Notes: a model not told the origin generated them from the letters alone. A stretch of 64,000 nt of DNA from Chryseobacterium jejuense (GCF_017877355.1 NZ_JAGIPR010000009.1:62001-126000); one strand, 5' to 3'. Shown: positions 52,606 to 61,218, counted from the first letter of the stretch. Program-made: numbers and translations.

Positions 52606-54102
52606 TTAATCTTCAATCCAGTTTTGAGAATGCTTTACAGCTTTGTTCCAGAAATGAATCATGTTATCTGCTTTTTCTTTATCCACTTTCGGATTGAAAT
52701 CCTCGTCTACAACCCATTGAGATTGTATTTCATTGATGTCTTTCCAGTATCCCACTGCTAAACCAGCAAGATAGGCTGCTCCCAGGGCAGTGGTCTCAAG
52801 TGTTTTTGGTCTTGTGATCTTAAATCCGAAAAGATCAGACTGTATCTGCATCAGAAGATCACTTGCAGAAGCACCTCCGTCTACTCTCAGTTCAAGACTT
52901 GGTCTTCCAGAGTCTGCTTCCATAGATTTTACGATGTCATAGACCTGAAATGCAATTCCTTCCAGCGTAGCTCTTGCGATATGTCCGTTGGTTGTCCCCC
53001 GGGTGATCCCTACAACTGTTCCCCGGGCATACTGATCCCAATGAGGAGCTCCCAAACCAGTGAGTGCAGGAACAAAATAAACCCCACCATTATCTTCAAC
53101 AGAAGCTGCTAATTCATTTACTTCTTCCGAAGATTTGATAAGCTTAAGCCCATCTCTCAGCCATTGAATCGCTGCGCCTCCAACAAATACACTTCCTTCC
53201 AAAGCGTAATTGACTTCACCGTTGATTTTCCAGGCCACTGTGGTAAGAAGATTGTTTTTTGAAATAACCGCTTCTTTTCCGGTGTTCATTAATAGGAAAC
53301 AACCTGTTCCGTAAGTGTTTTTTACCATTCCCGGAGTGATACACATTTGTCCAAATAAGGCAGCCTGCTGGTCTCCTGCAATTCCAGCAATCGGAATTTT
53401 GGTTGAGAACAGGGTAGTGGCTGTCTCTCCATATATTTCACTGCTTTGTTTTACTTCGGGAAGAATAGCTTTTGGAATATTGAATAGTTCCAATAGATCA
53501 TTATCCCATTCCAGCGTATGGATATTCAGAAGCATGGTTCTGCTGGCATTTGAAACATCCGTGATAAACATTTTTCCACGGGTTAATTTCCATACTAGCC
53601 AGGTGTCAACAGTTCCGAAGCATAGTTCTCCGGCTTCAGCCTTTTCCCTTGCTCCGTCTACATTGTCAAGGATCCATTTTAATTTGGTAGCAGAAAAATA
53701 AGCATCCAAAACAAGACCTGTTTTCTCCTTGATAATTTCTGCGTGCCCCTGATCTTTCAGTTCATCACAATATTTGGAGGTTCTTCGGTCCTGCCATACA
53801 ATGGCGTTATAAATAGGTTCCCCGGTTTCTTTATCCCAAACTATTGTTGTTTCACGTTGGTTGGTAATCCCAATAGCGGCTACTTCCAGTCCGGAAATGC
53901 CAGCTTTGGCGATACTTTCGGCTGCAACGGAGATTTGTGATGACCAGATTTCATTAGGATCATGCTCTACCCAACCTGGGGTAGGGTATATTTGTCTGAA
54001 GTCTTTCTGAGATACATATTTTATCTCTCCACTGTGGTTGAATAGAATCGCTCTGGAGGAAGTAGTTCCCTGATCTAAAGCGAGGATTAACTTTTCATTC
54101 AT
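52606..54102 (-). CDS. glpK: Glycerol kinase
   Basis: 498 residues, normal length for the FGGY kinase GlpK. ALDQGTTSSRAILF (phosphate loop), WVEHDPNEIW, the GITNQRET segment, GIAGDQQAALFGQ, YGTGCFLLMNTG and GAPHWDQYARG are all present. It makes sn-glycerol 3-phosphate from glycerol and ATP. 7 bp after glpD. Confidence 0.97.
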   Translation of the reverse strand: MNEKLILALDQGTTSSRAILFNHSGEIKYVSQKDFRQIYPTPGWVEHDPNEIWSSQISVAAESIAKAGISGLEVAAIGITNQRETTIVWDKETGEPIYNAIVWQDRRTSKYCDELKDQGHAEIIKEKTGLVLDAYFSATKLKWILDNVDGAREKAEAGELCFGTVDTWLVWKLTRGKMFITDVSNASRTMLLNIHTLEWDNDLLELFNIPKAILPEVKQSSEIYGETATTLFSTKIPIAGIAGDQQAALFGQMCITPGMVKNTYGTGCFLLMNTGKEAVISKNNLLTTVAWKINGEVNYALEGSVFVGGAAIQWLRDGLKLIKSSEEVNELAASVEDNGGVYFVPALTGLGAPHWDQYARGTVVGITRGTTNGHIARATLEGIAFQVYDIVKSMEADSGRPSLELRVDGGASASDLLMQIQSDLFGFKITRPKTLETTALGAAYLAGLAVGYWKDINEIQSQWVVDEDFNPKVDKEKADNMIHFWNKAVKHSQNWIED

Positions 54103-54109
54103 ATGGTGA

Positions 54110-55708
54110 TTAATTAAGGTTGATAACTTTAGGTGAATAAGGAGTTAATAGATATCCTTTTGCCAATTCAATGAATTCATTTTCCTGTTGCTGAGCCCAT
54201 TCTTCAGAATATCCTTTTTCTTCAGCAATGATTCTCGCAACATTGTGCGCGCTGTCTATAGCTGCTCTTGCATCCAGGAACAACAGACGAGCTCTTCTTG
54301 CCAATACATCCTCAATGGTTTCTGCCATTTCATTTCTTGCAGCCCAAACTACTTCTGCTACGGTGAATGGATGGTCAGGATGTATTTTTTGTGTAAAGCG
54401 TGGATTGCTTTCCTGTAAAGCTTTTATTGCAGGAATGTCAGATCCGTATACATATAGATGGTTCGTTCTGTCTACTTGCTCAGGTTTTACATTTCCATGA
54501 ATAGACATGTTTTCTGTTTTAGAAGTGCTATTGCCCAGATAATGTACCTGCATGGCTTTATCAATCGTGTCTTCAGCCATTTTACGGTAAGTTGTCCACT
54601 TTCCGCCAATGATTGAAATTAATCCAGTGTCAGATGCAATGACCTTATGGCTTCGGGAAACTTCTTTTGTGCTCTTACTACCATCTTTGGGAGCCGCAAG
54701 AGGACGAAGTCCGGCAAAAACAGATTTTACATCATCGCGGGTTGGTTTTTTAGAGAGATATTGTCTTGCTGTATTTAAAACGAAGCTGATTTCTTCTTCC
54801 AACGCACGAGGCTCAAAACTTTCGTTTTCCAAAAGAGTATCCGTAGTTCCTACCAAAGCTCTGTCATGCCAAGGCACAACAAATAAAACTCTTCCGTCTG
54901 AAGTCTTGGGGATCATGATGGCATCATCACTTTTCAGGAATGACTTATCCAATACCAAATGAATCCCCTGACTTGGTACTACAAGTTTACCATGTTTAGG
55001 ATTATTCATATTAAGGATGTCGTTGGTGAAAACACCGGTAGCATTAATAACTACTTTTGCGTGAATCTGATATTGCTGTTTGGAAAGCTGATCTTCAGCT
55101 ACCACTCCAATTACTTTATCTTTATCATCTTTCAGAAGATTAACAACCTTCACGTAGTTTACTGCACTTCCTCCTTTTTCAATAATGGTTTGAGCTAAGT
55201 TGACTGCAAGTCTTGCATCATCAAACTGTCCATCCTGGTAAACAACACCACTTGCTAAGTGATTTTGTTCAATAGTAGGCAGCTTTTCAATGGTTTTTGA
55301 TTTGCTGATGTATTTCGTTTTACCCAAACTTAATTTTCCTGCAAGGAAATCGTATACAGACAAACCTATTTTATAATAGATTCCACCCCACCATGTATAA
55401 TTAGGAATAATGAAAGATTGATTCTTTACAATATGTGCTGCATTTTTGGCTAAAAGACCTCTTTCTTTTAAAGCCTCTTTCACCAAACCTATGTCTCCCT
55501 GTGCTAAATATCTTACTCCACCGTGTACCAGTTTGGTACTTCTGCTGGAAGTTGCTTTCGCGAAGTCATGAGATTCAAGCAATAAAGTTTTGAATCCTCT
55601 GCTTACTGCGTCTAATGCTGAACCTAAACCACTGGCTCCTCCTCCTATGACAATAAAGTCCCATTCTTTTACATCGGTTAATTTACTAAATTCTTCGTTT
55701 CGTTTCAT
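54110..55708 (-). CDS. glpD: Aerobic glycerol-3-phosphate dehydrogenase
   Basis: 532 residues. FAD-binding VIGGGASGLGSALDAVSRG at about 20-38, then SSRSTKLVHGGVRYL, RVLFVVPWHDRALVGTTD and the C-terminal DAO domain. It oxidises glycerol 3-phosphate to DHAP at the membrane and feeds quinones. First gene of the glp operon (glpD-glpK-glpF-OMP), divergent from the DeoR gene. The promoter and repeats upstream suggest repression by that regulator. Confidence 0.96.
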   Translation of the reverse strand: MKRNEEFSKLTDVKEWDFIVIGGGASGLGSALDAVSRGFKTLLLESHDFAKATSSRSTKLVHGGVRYLAQGDIGLVKEALKERGLLAKNAAHIVKNQSFIIPNYTWWGGIYYKIGLSVYDFLAGKLSLGKTKYISKSKTIEKLPTIEQNHLASGVVYQDGQFDDARLAVNLAQTIIEKGGSAVNYVKVVNLLKDDKDKVIGVVAEDQLSKQQYQIHAKVVINATGVFTNDILNMNNPKHGKLVVPSQGIHLVLDKSFLKSDDAIMIPKTSDGRVLFVVPWHDRALVGTTDTLLENESFEPRALEEEISFVLNTARQYLSKKPTRDDVKSVFAGLRPLAAPKDGSKSTKEVSRSHKVIASDTGLISIIGGKWTTYRKMAEDTIDKAMQVHYLGNSTSKTENMSIHGNVKPEQVDRTNHLYVYGSDIPAIKALQESNPRFTQKIHPDHPFTVAEVVWAARNEMAETIEDVLARRARLLFLDARAAIDSAHNVARIIAEEKGYSEEWAQQQENEFIELAKGYLLTPYSPKVINLN

Positions 55709-55710
55709 AA

Positions 55711-55733
55711 ATGTTTCGTTTATGTTTCGTTTT
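55711..55733. promoter_or_regulatory. Tandem 11-bp repeats at the glpD start, candidate GlpR operator
   Basis: ATGTTTCGTTT occurs twice head to tail (55711-55721 and 55722-55732). Two more TTTCG/CTTCG steps continue into the glpD 5' end (55694-55706). They cover the predicted transcript start of glpD, a repressor position. DeoR-family regulators often bind TTCG-containing repeats. Confidence 0.55.
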
Positions 55734-55761
55734 CAAATATATAAATTAAAAATGAAAGCAA
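55734..55761 (-). promoter_or_regulatory. Promoter of the glp operon
   Basis: On the minus strand: TTG (55759-55761), 17 bp, TATATTTG (55734-55741); the start point would fall at about 55727-55730. Confidence 0.75.
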
Positions 55762-55901
55762 AAAGAAAATAAATGAAATTTTAAAATATGAAATCACTAT
55801 GATTTAAAAACACCCTTTGTCACTGAGGATGATATGGTTGCATGTGACTTTTAAAAACAATAAAAATCTACATTTGAAAAAAAAACGGTAATTTTGATGA
55901 A

Positions 55902-56675
55902 ATGAATAAAATGGAGAAACTGATACCAAGGCATGATGAAATATTAAAAGAGCTGGATGAAAAAGGACATGTTCTTGTTCAGGATCTGTGCGAAAAACTA
56001 AATGTTTCTTCGGTTACGATACGAAAGGATCTGAACTATCTCGAAAGTCTGGGGCTTCTTTTTAGAAATCATGGAGGAGCAAGTAAGCAGGTAAGGTATG
56101 CTTACGAAAAAAATGTAGGAGAGAAGGAGAATATTAATGTAGAAGCTAAACAGGCTATTGCGAGAGCGGCGCTGCCGCTGATTCAGGAGAATGACTGTAT
56201 CATATTAGCATCAGGAACTACCATGCACTATCTTGCAAGGATGTTGATGAACTTCGGTCCGCTTACTGTTTTAACCTCTTCATTGAGAGTGGCTATTGAG
56301 CTATGTAACAATCCTAATATTAATGTGATTCAATTAGGAGGTGAGGTTAGGAAAAGCTCAACTTCAATTGTAGGATCTATTTCGGAAGGTATTCTTAAGC
56401 AGTTTTCTTGTAATAAACTCTTTCTTGGGGTAGATGGAATTGATCTGGAGTTTGGAATCAGTACTTCCAATGCTGCCGAAGCTCACCTTAATCAGGTCAT
56501 GATTGATTGTGCAGATAAAACAGTGGTCCTTGCAGATTCCTCAAAATTGAATAAGAAAGGTTTTGGTAAAATAGCTCCGCTGGATGAAGTAGATTACCTG
56601 ATTACAGATGATGGCATTGGTAGGGAAGATAAGTCAGCTTTGGAAGAAAGAGGAGTTACGGTTATTGTAAAATAG
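55902..56675 (+). CDS. glpR: DeoR family regulator, probable glycerol repressor
   Basis: 257 residues. IPRHDEILKELDEKG begins the DeoR winged-helix (about 7-60, VSSVTIRKDLNYLESLGLLFRNHGGA), followed by the DeoRC sugar-phosphate sensor domain (QENDCIILASGTTMHYLA; LADSSKLNKKGFGKIAPLDEVDYLITDDG). It is divergent from glpD and probably senses glycerol 3-phosphate. A -7-like TAATTTTG at 55889-55896 is so close that the true start may be the second Met (55911) or the mRNA is nearly leaderless. Confidence 0.88.
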   Translation: MNKMEKLIPRHDEILKELDEKGHVLVQDLCEKLNVSSVTIRKDLNYLESLGLLFRNHGGASKQVRYAYEKNVGEKENINVEAKQAIARAALPLIQENDCIILASGTTMHYLARMLMNFGPLTVLTSSLRVAIELCNNPNINVIQLGGEVRKSSTSIVGSISEGILKQFSCNKLFLGVDGIDLEFGISTSNAAEAHLNQVMIDCADKTVVLADSSKLNKKGFGKIAPLDEVDYLITDDGIGREDKSALEERGVTVIVK

Positions 56676-56705
56676 ACTGTATTTACCTTATTCGGCTGTT
56701 TTAAA

Positions 56706-56747
56706 TTAAAATAGAGACTGTCTGGTTTTAGAAAGTCCCTATTTTAA
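56706..56747. terminator. Long hairpin between convergent glpR and GNAT genes
   Basis: 13 of 14 bp pair between TTAAAATAGAGACT and AGTCCCTATTTTAA around a 14-nt loop; AT-rich flanks supply T runs in both directions. Confidence 0.6.
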
Positions 56748-56764
56748 ATTAGAAATGAGTTGGT

Positions 56765-57208
56765 TTATGCTTTCCAGAAAAACCTTTCTTTGTTTTTCCT
56801 TTCTGCTCCAAGTTTTGAATAGAATTTAATGGCTTTTGTATTAAAATCCGGGGTTTGCCATTGGATTATAGTGCAGCCTTCTTCTTTTGAAGCAGTTCTT
56901 ATGGCTTCCATTATTTGCTTTCCTATTCCGTTTCCTCTTGCATTTTCTTTTAGGAATAAACAGTCAACATACATATAATAGGCGGCATCCCAGGTTGAGA
57001 ACTGTTTGAAAAATGTTGCATATCCTATTATTTCAGTACCGGATTCGGCAACCAGGCAGTTTATATAGGAATCCGGATCAGGAATATATTTAGAAAGAAG
57101 TTCCTTTTTGTTTTCTTCATTGAAATAGCTCTTTTCATACTGTGCATGAGCCTTACAAAGATTAACAATAGAGTTCAGGTCTTTTTCTTCAGCAAATCTT
57201 ATTCTCAT
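56765..57208 (-). CDS. GNAT family N-acetyltransferase
   Basis: 147 residues from the ATG at 57206-57208; 57217 is an alternative and the frame even opens to 57235, overlapping the rhodanese gene. MRIRFAEEKDLNSIVNLCKAH begins the GNAT fold, and the acetyl-CoA-binding motif is LFLKENARGNGIGKQIMEAI, followed by FYSKLGAERKNKERFFWKA. It transfers acetyl to an unknown amine. Co-transcribed with the rhodanese gene upstream. Confidence 0.88.
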   Translation of the reverse strand: MRIRFAEEKDLNSIVNLCKAHAQYEKSYFNEENKKELLSKYIPDPDSYINCLVAESGTEIIGYATFFKQFSTWDAAYYMYVDCLFLKENARGNGIGKQIMEAIRTASKEEGCTIIQWQTPDFNTKAIKFYSKLGAERKNKERFFWKA

Positions 57209-57222
57209 ATTTCTCATTTGGA

Positions 57223-57615
57223 TTAGCAGGCACATACGAATGCGGAACCATGGGTAGGCTCAGCTCCCTCTGTAGCATAGCCGTCAAACTTCCACCATTC
57301 AATACCGCCCATTAATTCAATAACCTTAAATCCCAGTTTGGTCATCTTTAAAGCTCCTTTTGTAGATGCATTACAACCTATTCCGTCACAATAGCAAACG
57401 TATATTTTTGATTTGTCAAGATGCAGGGTGCTCTCTTCTGTCATTTCGCGGTGAGGAAGATTAATAGCGGATGGGATATGCTCTTTGCTATAGCCGTTTG
57501 GTCTTCGTGTGTCCACTGCTATATAGTCTGTGCTGTTTTGAAAAGCGTCATATAGATCTGAAGGATCCATCTCATACTTTAATTTTTTCTGGTAGAATTC
57601 AATTTGTTCTTGCAT
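57223..57615 (-). CDS. Rhodanese-like domain protein
   Basis: 130 residues, single rhodanese domain: AVDTRRPNGYSKEHIPSAINLPHR and the active-site loop VCYCDGIGCNASTKGALKMTKLGFKVIELMGGIEWW. The loop has two candidate cysteines (YCDGIGC) where canonical enzymes have one Cys in CRxGxR/T, so the persulfide site is likely but atypical. A C-terminal FVCAC adds two more. It leads an operon with the GNAT gene and is divergent from the LysR gene. Confidence 0.87.
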   Translation of the reverse strand: MQEQIEFYQKKLKYEMDPSDLYDAFQNSTDYIAVDTRRPNGYSKEHIPSAINLPHREMTEESTLHLDKSKIYVCYCDGIGCNASTKGALKMTKLGFKVIELMGGIEWWKFDGYATEGAEPTHGSAFVCAC

Positions 57616-57637
57616 AATTTTAAATTGTTTAATAATG

Positions 57638-57645
57638 CAAAACTA
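57638..57645 (-). promoter_or_regulatory. -7 box of the rhodanese/GNAT operon
   Basis: TAGTTTTG on the minus strand, 23 nt before the rhodanese ATG, with no TTG at -33: a form expected for an activator-dependent promoter. Confidence 0.5.
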
Positions 57646-57670
57646 TGCTCTGGTATCTTTTTCTGTTAAG

Positions 57671-57703
57671 ATTGTAATTGAATGCTCTGCAATTGTAATT
57701 GAA
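57671..57703. promoter_or_regulatory. Two perfect 12-bp repeats, candidate LysR operator
   Basis: ATTGTAATTGAA at 57671-57682 and 57692-57703, 21 bp apart centre to centre (two helical turns), lying about 40-70 bp upstream of the predicted rhodanese start and close to the LysR start. That is the usual place of LysR activation sites. Confidence 0.6.
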
Positions 57704-57747
57704 ATATTTTCAGGCACTGTTTTTTGTTATATTGTTAACTTTGCACT

Positions 57748-58644
57748 ATGGAAATCAAGTTTTTAAAACTTATTAAAACAATTGCGGAAGAAGGAAGTAT
57801 TGCCGGTTCTTCTGAAAAACTATTTTTGACACAGTCGGCATTAAGTCATCAGCTTAAGGATCTTGAAATCCAGCTTGGTTTTAAGGTGTTTTACAGAGCA
57901 CGGAATAAATGGGAGTTAACTGAAGAGGGGAGTGTGCTTTATAAAACGGCATGTACAGTGATCGATAGTATTGGAAGTGGTCTGAATGCTATTCAGCAGA
58001 TAAGGGCAGGAGCAGCGGGTACTATAAAAATAAGTACAGAATGCTATTCATTTTACCAGGGGTTGCCGTTATTTATTCAGAAAATGAAAGTGCTGTACCC
58101 TGAAATTGAGGTAGATTTAGTTTTGGAAGCTACTCATAAACCTGTAGTGAAAGTGATGTCTAATGAAATAGACATTGCGGTTGTTACTTCAAAACCTTCC
58201 GGAAATGAAGATTTGGTAAGCATTGAAATCTTTGAAGACGAAATTTTTGCTTTTATTCATCAGGAAAATCCTCTGAATAATTCAGAATATCTGTTGGCTG
58301 ATGATTTTAAGGATGCTCATCTGATTATCCACTCTTTTCCGTTAAAAACAGTCTCTGTTTATGAGGAATTTCTGAACCCAAACGGAATATTGCCGGAAAA
58401 GATCTCTGCAGTCCCTTTAACGGAAGTTGCTTTGGAAATGGTGTTGGCTAATATGGGGATTACCTGTATGCCGAAATGGGCATTAAAGTCCTTCAGGCTA
58501 TCTGATGAACTGAAGTTTAAAAAGATTGGAAGTAACGGTTTGAAAAGAAAGCATTATCTCGTCGTAAGGAAATCCGATATGAGAAAAAAATATATTAATG
58601 ATTTTCTTTTGAACTTCAAAGAGTATTTTCAAAATTTCGGATAG
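57748..58644 (+). CDS. LysR family transcription regulator
   Basis: 298 residues. N-terminal winged helix-turn-helix (FLKLIKTIAEEGSIAGSSEKLFLTQSALSHQLKDLEIQLGFKVFYR, about 4-50), linker helix, then a periplasmic-binding-like effector domain (GTIKISTECYSF ... VDLVLEATHKPVVKVMSNEIDIAVVTSKP), similar to MetR-type members. A -7-like TAACTTTG (57736-57743) ends 4 bp before the ATG, so the transcript may be leaderless. It most likely controls the divergent rhodanese/GNAT operon. Confidence 0.9.
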   Translation: MEIKFLKLIKTIAEEGSIAGSSEKLFLTQSALSHQLKDLEIQLGFKVFYRARNKWELTEEGSVLYKTACTVIDSIGSGLNAIQQIRAGAAGTIKISTECYSFYQGLPLFIQKMKVLYPEIEVDLVLEATHKPVVKVMSNEIDIAVVTSKPSGNEDLVSIEIFEDEIFAFIHQENPLNNSEYLLADDFKDAHLIIHSFPLKTVSVYEEFLNPNGILPEKISAVPLTEVALEMVLANMGITCMPKWALKSFRLSDELKFKKIGSNGLKRKHYLVVRKSDMRKKYINDFLLNFKEYFQNFG

Positions 58645-58699
58645 TTTTCTGTCTGAAATTGCTAATTGATTAAAAATCAAAATATTTTACTCAAAATAT

Positions 58700-58729
58700 T
58701 TGTCGGTTACAAAATTATTCATAAATTTG
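58700..58729 (+). promoter_or_regulatory. Promoter of the S10 operon
   Basis: TTG (58700-58702), 19 bp, TAAATTTG (58722-58729), the same spacing as the str promoter. Confidence 0.78.
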
Positions 58730-58756
58730 CACACTCATTTTAGGAGCGTAGTGTGC
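58729..58756. promoter_or_regulatory. Inverted repeat at the S10 operon start
   Basis: GCACACT / AGTGTGC (7 bp, 14-nt spacer) begins in the -7 box and continues into the roughly 100-nt leader. It could be an operator or an mRNA hairpin used for feedback by a ribosomal protein; undetermined. Confidence 0.4.
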
Positions 58757-58834
58757 CTATATCAAAAGTAGAAATCACTTCAGACTTCCGAAAAATGGAA
58801 AAAATAAAGGATAAATTTTATTATAATATAAACA

Positions 58835-59458
58835 ATGTCAGGTATTATTGGTAAAAAAATCGGTATGACATCTTTGTTTAACGAAGAAGGGAAAAACATT
58901 CCTTGTACAGTTATTCAAGCTGGTCCATGCTCGATTTTACAGGTCAGAACCTTAGAAGTTGACGGTTATTCAGCTGTTCAATTAGGTTTCGATGGCAAGA
59001 GTGAGAAGAACGTTGGTAAAGCGTTAGCTGGTCATTTTAAAAAGGCTGGTTCTGCTCCTAAAGCTAAATTAGTAGAATTCCACGATGGATTCACAGATGC
59101 TAAAGTAGGAGAGGAAGTGAAAGTTGATCTATTCATCGAAGGTGAATATGTAGATGTAACAGGAACTTCAAAAGGTAAAGGTTTCCAAGGTGTTGTTAAA
59201 AGACACGGATTTGGAGGTGTAATGCAGGCAACTCATGGTCAGCACAACAGACTTAGAGCTCCAGGTTCTATCGGTGCTGGTTCAGACCCTTCAAGAGTAT
59301 TCAAAGGGATGAGAATGGCTGGAAGAATGGGAGGTGAGCAGGTAACTGTTCAAAACCTTCAAGTGTTAAAAGTTGATCAAGAACAAAATCTTTTAGTAGT
59401 AAAAGGTGCTGTTCCGGGAGCTAAAAATTCTTATGTAATTATCAGAAAATGGAACTAG
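58835..59458 (+). CDS. rplC: 50S ribosomal protein L3
   Basis: 207 residues: MSGIIGKKIGMTSLFNEEGKNIPCTVIQ, the KGKGFQGVVKRHGF and GQHNRLRAPGSIG signatures. It starts the S10 operon here because rpsJ lies elsewhere. It overlaps rplD by 10 bp. Confidence 0.97.
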   Translation: MSGIIGKKIGMTSLFNEEGKNIPCTVIQAGPCSILQVRTLEVDGYSAVQLGFDGKSEKNVGKALAGHFKKAGSAPKAKLVEFHDGFTDAKVGEEVKVDLFIEGEYVDVTGTSKGKGFQGVVKRHGFGGVMQATHGQHNRLRAPGSIGAGSDPSRVFKGMRMAGRMGGEQVTVQNLQVLKVDQEQNLLVVKGAVPGAKNSYVIIRKWN

Positions 59459-60078
59459 TAGTATTAAATACATCAGGAAAAGAGACCGGAAGAAAAGTAA
59501 CTCTAGACGAAACAGTATTCGGAATTGAGCCAAATCAGCACGCGGTTTACTTAGAAGTTAAACAGTACCTTGCTGCACAAAGACAAGGGACTCATAAAGC
59601 AAAAGAAAGAAGCGAAATTACGGCTTCTACTAAAAAGCTTAAGAAGCAAAAAGGATCAGGATCTGCTAGATATGGTGATATTAAATCTCCAACTTTCAGA
59701 GGTGGAGGTAGAGTATTCGGACCAAAACCAAGAGACTACAGATTCAAATTGAACAAAGCTCTTAAGAGATTAGCTAAGAAATCTGTTTTATCTCAGAAAA
59801 TGAGAGACAACAGCATTAAAGTTTTAGAAGATTTGAGCTTTGGTGCTCCTAAGACTAAAGATTTCATCAATGTATTAAACGCATTGGAACTTAACGGTAA
59901 AAAATCTTTATTCGTTCTTCCTGAAGCTAACAAGAATGTGTATTTATCTTCAAGAAACTTACCTAAAACTAAAGTAATGAACTTCAACGAAATCAGTTCT
60001 TACGATTTAGTAAATGCAGGTGAGATCATTTTCTTCGAAGGTGCAGTTGAAAAATTCCAGGAAAATTTAAAGAAATAA
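59449..60078 (+). CDS. rplD: 50S ribosomal protein L4
   Basis: 209 residues, with the L4 loop (SARYGDIKSPTFRGGGRVFGPKPRDY) that reaches the exit tunnel. In E. coli L4 represses this operon; whether the leader here responds is unknown. Starts inside the end of rplC. Confidence 0.97.
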   Translation: MELVVLNTSGKETGRKVTLDETVFGIEPNQHAVYLEVKQYLAAQRQGTHKAKERSEITASTKKLKKQKGSGSARYGDIKSPTFRGGGRVFGPKPRDYRFKLNKALKRLAKKSVLSQKMRDNSIKVLEDLSFGAPKTKDFINVLNALELNGKKSLFVLPEANKNVYLSSRNLPKTKVMNFNEISSYDLVNAGEIIFFEGAVEKFQENLKK

Positions 60079-60081
60079 GTC

Positions 60082-60372
60082 ATGTCTATTATTATTAAAC
60101 CAGTTATTTCAGAAAAGGCTAACTACCTTACAGATTTAAGAGGTACTTATTCTTTCTTAGTTGAACCTAAGGCGAATAAAATCCAGATCAAAAAAGCTGT
60201 TGAAGCAGCTTACGGTGTAAAAGTAGCAGACGTTAACACAATGATTTATGCTCCGAAGGTTTCTTCAAAGTACACTAAAAAAGGTCTTCAAGTAGGAAAG
60301 ACAAATAAATTGAAAAAAGCGGTAATCAAACTTGCTGAAGGTGAGGTTATCGATATTTTTGCTGTAAATTAA
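60082..60372 (+). CDS. rplW: 50S ribosomal protein L23
   Basis: 96 residues (IIKPVISEKANYLTDLRGTYSFLVEPKANKIQIKKAVEAAYGVKV). It lines the tunnel exit where SRP and trigger factor dock. Follows rplD by 3 bp. Confidence 0.96.
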   Translation: MSIIIKPVISEKANYLTDLRGTYSFLVEPKANKIQIKKAVEAAYGVKVADVNTMIYAPKVSSKYTKKGLQVGKTNKLKKAVIKLAEGEVIDIFAVN

Positions 60373-60394
60373 TTATTAATTATAAATAATAGTA

Positions 60395-61216
60395 ATGTCT
60401 GTTAGAAAATTAAAACCTATCACCCCGGGACAGAGATTCAGAATTGTAAACAATTTTGAAGAAATTACTACCAACAAACCAGAGAAATCTCTAACAGTTG
60501 GTATTAGTAAGTCAGGTGGACGTAACCAAACTGGTAAAATGACCATGCGTTACACCGGAGGTGGACACAAAAAGAAATACAGAATTATTGACTTCAAAAG
60601 AAACAAACCAAACGTTGAAGCAACTGTAAAATCTGTAGAATACGATCCAAACAGAACTGCATTTATCGCTTTATTAGAATATGCTGATGGAGAGAAGAGA
60701 TATATCATCGCTCCAAACGGTATCAAAGTTGATCAGAAAGTAATTTCTGGTGACAGCGTAGAGCCAAATGTAGGGAACGCAATGAAGTTGAAAAACATTC
60801 CATTAGGTACTGTAATTTCTTGTGTTGAAATGAAGCCTGGTCAAGGTGCAATTTTAGCAAGAAGTGCTGGTTCTTCAGCTCAATTGACTTCTAGAGATGG
60901 TAAATATGCAATCATCAAATTGCCTTCAGGAGAATCAAGAATGATCCTTACTGAATGTTATGCAATGATTGGATCAGTTTCCAACTCAGATCACCAATTG
61001 ACTGTATCAGGTAAGGCTGGTAGAAGCAGATGGTTAGGTAGAAGACCTAGAACAAGAGCGGTTGTAATGAACCCAGTAGATCACCCAATGGGAGGTGGTG
61101 AAGGACGTTCTTCAGGAGGTCACCCAAGATCTAGAAACGGTATGCCGTCTAAAGGTTACAAAACTAGAAAGAAAAACAAAGTGTCTAACCGTTACATCGT
61201 ATCTAAAAGAAAATAA
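60395..61216 (+). CDS. rplB: 50S ribosomal protein L2
   Basis: 273 residues; peptidyl-transferase region signature VMNPVDHPMGGGEGRSSGGHPRS and full-length core. 22 bp after rplW. Confidence 0.98.
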   Translation: MSVRKLKPITPGQRFRIVNNFEEITTNKPEKSLTVGISKSGGRNQTGKMTMRYTGGGHKKKYRIIDFKRNKPNVEATVKSVEYDPNRTAFIALLEYADGEKRYIIAPNGIKVDQKVISGDSVEPNVGNAMKLKNIPLGTVISCVEMKPGQGAILARSAGSSAQLTSRDGKYAIIKLPSGESRMILTECYAMIGSVSNSDHQLTVSGKAGRSRWLGRRPRTRAVVMNPVDHPMGGGEGRSSGGHPRSRNGMPSKGYKTRKKNKVSNRYIVSKRK

Positions 61217-61218
61217 TT

